Shown here: positions 1 through 5,072 of the stretch, piece after piece
How positions within the stretch are numbered: the first letter of the stretch is position 1
Layout of the letters: the number at the start of each line of letters is the position of its first letter
Source: Ignavibacteriota bacterium
Lineage (GTDB): Bacteria; Bacteroidota; UBA10030; JAHEZR01
Length of the DNA stretch: 5,072 bases
Reading direction: 5' to 3'
Assembly: GCA_023251005.1 (NCBI GenBank)
Contig: JAHEZR010000086.1
Coordinates: 1 to 5,072 of the forward strand
Position numbers and translations under genes: made by a program
The notes under the pieces: generated by a model
What the model saw: only the letters and a program-made list of their open reading frames with translations
Databases searched by the model: none
Told to the model about the DNA's origin: nothing

Positions 1-568
1 GCCAAAAAACAACGAGAGCCGCAGAAATCAGAAAGATGGCCTGTAGCGTGCGCGTTTCTGAGTGAAATCCCTTCTGCAAATCAAACCCGATCTGCGGATT
101 GCCCCGCATTTTGTACTTCCGAAGATGAGGGAGGAAGCGCGGTACTTCATGTGCGTATTCGTTGTACGCACTCCCGAAAGTTTTTGTTAGGTATTCCTCT
201 TCAAGCGTCACAATCAAATAGTATTGAAGGAAAAAGAAGAACATCGCCGCAACAATAAGCCAGGGGAACAATGCATTCGACATCACCCCAAACCCGACGT
301 ATAAGAGGAGATTTCCTACATACAGTGGATTCCGAACATATCGAAACGGACCAGCCGTGATTAGATGAGTTCCACCTACAGTACCCGTCGTCCGCGTTTC
401 GCTGCCCACGATCGAAACACCCCACAACCGGATCCCCTCACCAACCGAGGCGATAAGAAATCCGAGTATCAGTGTCTTGAGAGTTGGACGGGCAAAGAGA
501 AACATTGCAAGTAAAAAAGGAAGGGGGGTGTAACTACGATATCGAAAGAGAGCCTGCCGTATGTCCAT
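1..568 (-). CDS. ICMT/PEMT-family integral membrane methyltransferase (3' end outside window)
   Basis: 189 residues are visible and the frame is still open at the left edge, so the C-terminus is missing. The protein resembles the isoprenylcysteine carboxyl methyltransferase / phospholipid methyltransferase superfamily, membrane enzymes that methylate lipid or small substrates with S-adenosylmethionine. The family signature is present: GPFRYVRNPLYVGN at residues 73-86 (usual form R-H-P-x-Y-x-G, here R-N-P), then a second cofactor-site block, EEEYL at 123-127 with FGSAYNEY and VPRFLP up to 147. Hydrophobic spans lie near residues 15-27, 31-53, 81-97 and 99-120, with a further one starting near 174 after 'SETRTLQ'. 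I chose the ATG at 568 because it adds the conserved-looking 'LFRYRSYTPLP' N-terminus; an internal ATG at 505 would cut off the first span. There is no clear Shine-Dalgarno. The start lies 27 nt after the phosphatase stop, so it is probably translated from the same message. The substrate is unknown. True ICMT activity on prenyl-cysteine is unlikely to be its role in a bacterium. The fold assignment is firm and the function is not. Confidence 0.85.
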   Translation of the reverse strand, partial: MDIRQALFRYRSYTPLPFLLAMFLFARPTLKTLILGFLIASVGEGIRLWGVSIVGSETRTTGTVGGTHLITAGPFRYVRNPLYVGNLLLYVGFGVMSNALFPWLIVAAMFFFFLQYYLIVTLEEEYLTKTFGSAYNEYAHEVPRFLPHLRKYKMRGNPQIGFDLQKGFHSETRTLQAIFLISAALVVFW

Positions 569-579
569 GCTTCGAGCAA

Positions 580-591
580 GGTCACATGACC
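580..591. repeat. 12-nt inverted repeat before the methyltransferase gene
   Basis: The short gap between the phosphatase stop and the methyltransferase ATG contains ggtcacatgacc, two perfect 5-nt arms around a 2-nt centre. Its left end is 11 nt upstream of the ATG. It could be a dimeric protein-binding half-site pair or a tiny hairpin (4-bp stem, 4-nt loop). A palindrome this short also arises by chance, so no function is claimed. Confidence 0.2.
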
Positions 592-595
592 CAAC

Positions 596-1321
596 TCATC
601 CTTGAAGGAATGCCTCTCGTCTATGGAGTTCTGCCTGCCAGCGCTTGCGAATCTGTTTTTGTGTGAGGAGCTTCTCCAGGCGCTCCTTGACATCGGAGAA
701 ATCACCGAATTCAAAGCACGAGATATTTTCCTTTCTGCAGTAACGAAGCAATTCCATCTTTGCAAAGACGACATCTGCGTATCGTGAGGGACAGCGATCA
801 GAATAGCCGTTTCCTATGTAGACGATGATATCGTCTTCGGCTGAAAGTGTCAGCAGGTGGTTTCGCTTACAATTCGCACATCGATCGCACTCCTCATCCA
901 GGTAAGGAAAAATCGGGGTGAGGAAAAATTGACCCTTCCCATCCACAGGTCGAAATTCTAAGTGATTGGCAAAAAACTTCACCTCCTCAATACCAAATCG
1001 CTTGAGGATTCGCTCGATGTAATAATCAAATCCATCGCTGAGGACGTAAAAATCTATCTCATGGACTTTGCAGAAATGCACAAAGTCATCGAATGTCGGG
1101 TCAATTTCTTGATTGTCAATGATCTTATTCATTACCTCCAGAGTGACAGCACCTGCCGCTTCACATTCTCCTACGAGGCACTCGCGCGCGCTGATCCTCC
1201 CGTCGAGGTAATTGAGGACGAGTTCCCCGCACCGCTCACCTCCGAGCTCGCGGAACATTACGTCCCCAACATCGCTCTGGGATATTGTGCCATCAAAATC
1301 AATGAACAGCTTCAGGTTCAC
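596..1321 (-). CDS. HAD-superfamily phosphatase, MtnX-like (SerB/MtnX branch)
   Basis: This is a complete 241-residue soluble HAD hydrolase. Motif I is DFDGTIS (residues 8-14), giving the nucleophile Asp8 and acid/base Asp10. Motif II is VLSDG with Ser95. Lys152 fits motif III. Motif IV is GNGYSD (170-175), where Asp175 is kept but the first acidic position is Asn171. The segment CDRCANCK (145-152) matches the cysteine-rich stretch before the motif III lysine in MtnX, the 2-hydroxy-3-keto-5-methylthiopentenyl-1-phosphate phosphatase of methionine salvage. The closing part 'FAKMELLRYCRKENI' also aligns with MtnX as I recall it. Length fits that family (about 235 aa). The start is GTG, supported by AAAGGA seven bases upstream; it places 'NLKLFIDFDGT' at the N-terminus as expected. 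The gene begins 30 nt after the smc stop. No other methionine-salvage gene is in the window, so the true substrate is open: a phosphoserine or other phosphomonoester phosphatase role is equally possible. The last 25 residues are basic and helical. Confidence 0.88.
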   Translation of the reverse strand: MNLKLFIDFDGTISQSDVGDVMFRELGGERCGELVLNYLDGRISARECLVGECEAAGAVTLEVMNKIIDNQEIDPTFDDFVHFCKVHEIDFYVLSDGFDYYIERILKRFGIEEVKFFANHLEFRPVDGKGQFFLTPIFPYLDEECDRCANCKRNHLLTLSAEDDIIVYIGNGYSDRCPSRYADVVFAKMELLRYCRKENISCFEFGDFSDVKERLEKLLTQKQIRKRWQAELHRREAFLQG

Positions 1322-1328
1322 TCGATCG

Positions 1329-1334
1329 TCCTTT
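1329..1334 (-). promoter_or_regulatory. Shine-Dalgarno of the phosphatase gene
   Basis: The minus strand reads AAAGGA followed by seven bases and the GTG start codon at 1321. This spacing is right for a ribosome binding site and decides the GTG start. It is the only good Shine-Dalgarno among the starts in the window. The site overlaps one arm of a 5-bp hairpin (arms 1328-1332 and 1339-1343, loop of six), which could weakly mask it. Confidence 0.65.
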
Positions 1335-1351
1335 CGTCAGGACTAGTTTCT

Positions 1352-4300
1352 CTAAGTCCTCACTGCTACTTCGTTGCTCAGGCGAACCGATACTAGTTTC
1401 GAAACACCCTCCTCCTCCATCGTCACACCATAGAGCGCGTTCGCGGATTCCATCGTCCTCTTGTTGTGCGTAACAACGATGAATTGCGTGTTATTTGAGA
1501 ATTTATTGAGGATCTTCGTGAACCGATCAATGTTTGAATCATCCAGAGGGGCATCAACTTCGTCAAGGATGCAGAAGGGACTCGGCTTCACAAGATAAAT
1601 CGCGAAGAGCAACGCAATGGCCGTGAGTGTTTTTTCACCAGCAGAGAGAAGGTCAATCGATTGCGGCCGCTTACCACGTGGCTTCGCAGTAATCTCGATC
1701 TTTCCTTCAAGCGGATCGACCCCTTCCTCCAGTCGCAGATCACACTCGTCTCCTTCGTCAAACAGACTGCTGAAGGTGGCAATGAAATTCTTCCGGATTT
1801 TCTCGAAAGTATCGAGGAATTTCTTCTGCGCTGTCGTATTGATCTCCTCGATTGTATCAAGGAGCGTTTTCTCTGCTTCGAGAAGGTCGTTCCGCTGCGT
1901 CGTGAGGAAGTCGTAGCGCTGCTTCTCCGTCTTGTATTCGTCAAACGCTGCAAAGTTTACCGGTCCGAGCGCGCGAATCTTGTTCTTGCACTGACGAACC
2001 TCTTCCCGAGCAGTTCCAAAGCTAAATTCCTCATCTTCCGGATAAGTTTTAAGAGTTAGCTCGTAGTCAAACTCTTCCTTCGAGCGCTGTTTCAAATTCT
2101 CAACTTTCATTCGGTACTCGGAGAGCTTCATCTCGAGTTCATGCGTGGCGCCCAGCGTGTCATCGTGCTGCCTTCTCTCATCGCGAATACTGACCTCGGT
2201 GGAGTGAAGCTGCTCTCTCTTCGTCGTGTACTCGGCCTCAATGATTTCCCACTCTTTACTCAGTGCCTCTCCCTCCACGCGGACTTGCTTGAGATTCTCT
2301 TCGTTCTCGACAACTTCTGCCGCGAGTCTTTGAAGCTCCTCCTTGCTTGTCTGAATATCATCCTCCCGCTGCCGAATCCCCTCCACTGCCTCCTCTACCG
2401 CGGTCTCGGTGTACCGGAGCTCTCGCCTTATTTCACGATCGTCCTCTCTGAGCTTGACAAGTCGAGACCAGGACTCGTTGACCACCTGCGTATGTCTCTC
2501 CTTCTGCTCCTCACATTCCTCAAGCTGACGGGATGCAGATTGAATTTTTTCAGAAAGCTCCGCCCTCTTTCGCAAGAGCAAATCCGTCTCCTCAACGAGA
2601 GAGTTGAGTTCTAACTGAAGATGAGCAATCTCACTCTCCCTCCGATCAATCTCTTCTCGATTCCGTTCAAGAACCTCGAGCGCACGCTTCTTTTCGAATT
2701 CGACTTGAGCCATCCTCATCTCAACTCCAGCTACTTCCTGCTCGATCCGCTTAACATCATCTTCGTAGACCTTTGAAGTGACGAGTGTTAGTTCGGCACT
2801 CTTCTCTCCGAGAAGGCGTTGTACGCTTGCAAGCTCCTCTCCAAGGGTCTTAATCCGCACCTCCAACTCTGCAATCTGGCTCTTCTTCCCGATCGTATGA
2901 CCGTCCTCCTGATGCCGACTTCCACCCTTCATGACACCAGTACTTGTGATCACTTCGCCATCCAGCGTGACACACTTCAGATTGGAGCCGTTGCTCACGA
3001 TCGATCGTGCAAAGTCAACGTCTTTGACTATGACGGTACGATCGAGAAGGAAGGAAAAGAGAAATTCATACTTTGGATCAAACTGGACGACATCAAGCGC
3101 CCAGCCATCCGTCCCGTCTTTCGGAATGTGATAATCCTCACGGTTGAGCTTTGGAATGCGATTGAGACAAATAAAAGTTGCCTTCCCTTTTTGAGAGCGC
3201 TTCAGCAACTCGACCCCGTGATAGGCTTCTTCGAGGTTATTGACCACGATATAATTCGCCGATTCACCCAATGCAGACTCAACTGCTGCCCGGTACTTCG
3301 CCTCGGCATGAATCGCGTCGGCTACTGTTGTTTGAACGAACGAGCGGGACTCGCCACTATTGATAAGGTACTTTGTTCCTTCTGGCATCCCATCATGGGT
3401 CTCGACGATGCTCTTCAAAAAATCCAGTCGCGACGATCCCATCTGGTGCTCACCACGTAGCGCAAACTCATTCGTCCGGAGCTCCTCGACTTCACGCTGG
3501 AGCTGCTGTTTCATGGTCTCGATCTCATAATACTTTATCTGAACTTCGGCAAAAGATCGACGAGCTTCCTTGTGCTCTCCACCCATCGCAGCGAGCGCCG
3601 TTGTCGCCTTCTCGACTTCTGTTTCATAAAGTGTGTTCTCTTCTCTCGCCCCATCGATCCGCCCCCGAGCATTCTCAATTCGTGCTCGGAGTTGCTCCGC
3701 CTCAGTTTTCTTTGAGCTTACCGCGTCTACGGTAACAACAAACAGATCGTTCAGACCCTTGAGGAAAGCCTTCTTCGTGCTCCACTCATTTTCGATTATG
3801 GAAAGTTGTGACTTGTTTTCGTTGTATTCGGCCTCGAGAATCTGGAGTTGGGGTTTTACCGCTTCGGCACGATGTCGGAGATCTTCGACCGTCGCCTCAA
3901 GTTTTGTCTTCCGTTCCTCGTGCGCCGATTTCTCACTCTCATATCGCCCAATATTCTTCTGGAGCGAATGGCGCCGTTCATTTGCCACGAGAATCTTCTG
4001 CTCAATTGCATGAATCCTCTCGTTCGATGAGGCCAGGGTTCGGCGCACCTCGACCATCTTGTCCTCAGTAGACTTAAGTTCAGCACGGAGTTCGTCAAGA
4101 TGAGCCTCTTGCTTGGAGAGCAACTCATCGATCTGTTGCTTGGAGGTAACCGTTGTGTTCAGCTTCTCTTCGAGGGGACCGAGGCGTGAGACTGCAGTGG
4201 CGTATTCTCTTTCAAGAAGATCAATTTCGAGCGACCTGAGACGCTGTGAGAGTTCATTATACTGCTCGGCTTTCCTCGCTTGCCTCTCGAGTGTAGAGAC

Positions 4301-4903
4301 GGTCTTCTGGACTTCCTTCACTATGTCATTGACTCGAACGAGATCTTGCTGAACGCTCTCCAGCTTTCGATATGCGGCTTTGCGACGGTATTTGTATTTT
4401 GTGACGCCTGCGGCTTCTTCAAAAAGTCTCCGGCGCTCATCAGCTTTATCACTGAGAATCGTTTCGACCATCTTCAACTCGATGACGGAGTAAGCATCGG
4501 CTCCCATTCCCGTATCCATGAAGAGGTCAACGATGTCCTTCAACCTGCACGGAGTTCCGTTGAAGAGGTATTCACTCTCCCCCGAACGATATACACGCCG
4601 CGTCACCGTTACTTCTGAAAACTCCGTGGGTAGAATGCCCTTCGTGTTCTCAATAGTGAGCGACACCTCAGCCATGCCCAGCGGCTTCCGGTTACGTGTC
4701 CCGTTAAAGATTACATCTTCCATCTTGTCGCTGCGCAGCGTACTCGATCGCTGCTCGCCCAGCACCCATCGAATGCCATCGACGATGTTTGTCTTGCCGC
4801 ATCCATTCGGGCCGACAATCCCCGTGATTCCGCTATCAAAAGTCAGATTGACTTTTTGGGCGAAAGATTTAAAACCAATCAACTCGAGCTTTGAAAGATA
4901 CAT
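1352..4903 (-). CDS. smc: Chromosome partition/condensation ATPase SMC
   Basis: This is a complete 1183-residue SMC, the usual length for bacterial SMC (about 1150-1200). It forms a homodimeric ATPase ring that, with ScpA and ScpB, extrudes DNA loops and separates replicated chromosomes. Order of parts: N-terminal head with Walker A GPNGCGKT (31-38), Arg57 in 'STLRSDKMEDVIF', and FEEAAGVTKYKYR (161-173); first coiled-coil arm, about 175-500; hinge, about 500-663, ending in 'TLDGEVITSTGVMKGGS'; second arm, about 665-985; C-terminal head with signature LSAGEK (1086-1091), Walker B FCILDEVD (1110-1117, catalytic Glu1115), D-loop APLDD, and switch His1146 in 'VVTHNK'. The two arms are equal in length, as needed for an antiparallel coiled coil, so no frameshift or deletion is apparent. 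Odd points: the Q-loop glutamine is replaced (Leu143 in 'SVIELKM') and the signature is S-A-G-E rather than S-G-G-E; both heads otherwise look active. The ATG start gives the canonical 'MYLSKLELIGFKSFA' N-terminus although no Shine-Dalgarno precedes it. The genes for ScpA and ScpB are not here. Confidence 0.98.
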   Translation of the reverse strand: MYLSKLELIGFKSFAQKVNLTFDSGITGIVGPNGCGKTNIVDGIRWVLGEQRSSTLRSDKMEDVIFNGTRNRKPLGMAEVSLTIENTKGILPTEFSEVTVTRRVYRSGESEYLFNGTPCRLKDIVDLFMDTGMGADAYSVIELKMVETILSDKADERRRLFEEAAGVTKYKYRRKAAYRKLESVQQDLVRVNDIVKEVQKTVSTLERQARKAEQYNELSQRLRSLEIDLLEREYATAVSRLGPLEEKLNTTVTSKQQIDELLSKQEAHLDELRAELKSTEDKMVEVRRTLASSNERIHAIEQKILVANERRHSLQKNIGRYESEKSAHEERKTKLEATVEDLRHRAEAVKPQLQILEAEYNENKSQLSIIENEWSTKKAFLKGLNDLFVVTVDAVSSKKTEAEQLRARIENARGRIDGAREENTLYETEVEKATTALAAMGGEHKEARRSFAEVQIKYYEIETMKQQLQREVEELRTNEFALRGEHQMGSSRLDFLKSIVETHDGMPEGTKYLINSGESRSFVQTTVADAIHAEAKYRAAVESALGESANYIVVNNLEEAYHGVELLKRSQKGKATFICLNRIPKLNREDYHIPKDGTDGWALDVVQFDPKYEFLFSFLLDRTVIVKDVDFARSIVSNGSNLKCVTLDGEVITSTGVMKGGSRHQEDGHTIGKKSQIAELEVRIKTLGEELASVQRLLGEKSAELTLVTSKVYEDDVKRIEQEVAGVEMRMAQVEFEKKRALEVLERNREEIDRRESEIAHLQLELNSLVEETDLLLRKRAELSEKIQSASRQLEECEEQKERHTQVVNESWSRLVKLREDDREIRRELRYTETAVEEAVEGIRQREDDIQTSKEELQRLAAEVVENEENLKQVRVEGEALSKEWEIIEAEYTTKREQLHSTEVSIRDERRQHDDTLGATHELEMKLSEYRMKVENLKQRSKEEFDYELTLKTYPEDEEFSFGTAREEVRQCKNKIRALGPVNFAAFDEYKTEKQRYDFLTTQRNDLLEAEKTLLDTIEEINTTAQKKFLDTFEKIRKNFIATFSSLFDEGDECDLRLEEGVDPLEGKIEITAKPRGKRPQSIDLLSAGEKTLTAIALLFAIYLVKPSPFCILDEVDAPLDDSNIDRFTKILNKFSNNTQFIVVTHNKRTMESANALYGVTMEEEGVSKLVSVRLSNEVAVRT

Positions 4904-4932
4904 GGTGCGGTCAGAGTTCTAAATTCAATGAA

Positions 4933-5072
4933 TCAACTCGTTCCTTGGATAAAGTTGACGAAAAACTTGTAGTACGCCAAGGTTGACTGAGTATAGTTAT
5001 AATACGCCAGCATAGCTCCGAAGAAGACTAGAAGAACTAGTGCTCCACCTGCGTATATGCGCATAGGTGCCA
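4933..5072 (-). CDS. Small single-span membrane protein, or C-terminus of a longer one
   Basis: The minus strand has an open frame from the right edge to a TGA at 4935-4933, 29 nt before the smc start. An ATG at 5064 would give a 43-residue protein, 'MRIYAGGALVLLVFFGAML' and on to 'FVNFIQGTS': one basic residue, a hydrophobic span of about 20 residues (3-22), then a polar, tyrosine-rich tail. That layout looks like a small membrane protein with its N-terminus inside. However, no Shine-Dalgarno precedes the ATG and the frame has no stop back to the window edge, so this may instead be the last 46 codons of a longer membrane protein whose final helix is seen here. I recognise no family. Same strand and close spacing suggest co-transcription with smc. 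Confidence 0.5.
   Translation of the reverse strand, partial: APMRIYAGGALVLLVFFGAMLAYYNYTQSTLAYYKFFVNFIQGTS

Larger units (their letters stand above)
1..5072 (-). other. Putative four-gene co-directional operon
   Basis: All four reading frames lie on the minus strand, separated by 29, 30 and 27 nt, without terminator-like GC-rich hairpins followed by T runs and without a recognisable promoter in the gaps. This supports one transcript: small membrane ORF, smc, phosphatase, methyltransferase. Its promoter must lie beyond the right edge, and its end beyond the left edge. The gene products share no evident pathway, so the grouping may be one of convenience. Confidence 0.55.

Noticed and set aside
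201..425. Minus-strand frame of 74 codons
   Set aside because: It overlaps the methyltransferase in another frame on the same strand. The methyltransferase frame carries the family motifs and hydrophobic spans; this one carries none.
469..774. Minus-strand frame of 101 codons bridging the phosphatase end and the methyltransferase start
   Set aside because: It is out of frame with both real genes, has no motif, and would overlap both extensively.
1322..1351. Possible transcription terminator after smc
   Set aside because: The 5-bp hairpin here is too short and is not followed by a T run on the minus strand, so it does not look like an intrinsic terminator.
962..1396. Plus-strand open frame of 144 codons
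   Set aside because: It lies antisense to the phosphatase, whose HAD motifs are unmistakable, and it also runs over the gap and the smc end. It shows no domain and no ribosome binding site.
1342..1400. 9-nt direct repeat actagtttc (1342-1350 and 1392-1400) near the smc end
   Set aside because: There are only two copies, one of them inside smc coding sequence, and such short repeats are expected by chance in 5 kb.
2141..2614. Leucine-rich plus-strand frame of 157 codons that looks superficially like a membrane protein
   Set aside because: It is the complement of the Glu/Lys-rich smc coiled coil: GAG and AAG read backwards as CTC and CTT, which gives artificial leucine runs.
2819..3460. Plus-strand open frame of 213 codons, the longest antisense frame
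   Set aside because: It is opposite the smc hinge and neighbouring coiled coil. The translation has no recognisable motif, and long antisense frames are expected where the true gene is rich in Glu, Leu and Arg codons.

Overview
The window is an ordinary chromosomal stretch with all genes on the minus strand. From high to low coordinates, which is the direction of transcription, it holds: the end of a small single-span membrane protein (or a whole 43-residue one); a full-length chromosome-partition ATPase SMC of 1183 aa; a 241-aa HAD phosphatase of the MtnX-like type; and the N-terminal 189 aa of an ICMT/PEMT-type integral-membrane methyltransferase that runs off the left edge. The three intergenic gaps are 29, 30 and 27 nt. 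None has a visible terminator or promoter, so the four genes are probably co-transcribed.

The SMC protein is the best taxonomic marker. Its head has 'SVIELKMVETIL' where most bacterial SMCs have an 'I-x-Q-G' Q-loop. From memory of the family, the IEL form is typical of the Bacteroidota/Chlorobi/Ignavibacteria (FCB) lineage. Base composition close to half GC, and the lack of a Shine-Dalgarno sequence before most starts, also fit that group. I favour an Ignavibacteria- or Chlorobi-like bacterium but cannot name it from the sequence alone.

Layout: 1-568 ICMT-like methyltransferase (C-terminus outside the window); 596-1321 MtnX-like HAD phosphatase with a GTG start and the only good Shine-Dalgarno; 1352-4903 smc; 4933-5072 small membrane ORF. 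SMC works with ScpA and ScpB to compact and separate chromosomes. Neither partner is in the window, and the downstream phosphatase and methyltransferase have no evident link to it. The cluster looks like a housekeeping neighbourhood rather than a dedicated pathway.

I found no RNA gene, mobile element, CRISPR array, long repeat or new system. The points worth a second look are departures from consensus at active-site positions (SMC Q-loop, SMC signature motif, HAD motif IV), the small membrane ORF before smc, and two weak inverted repeats in the gaps.
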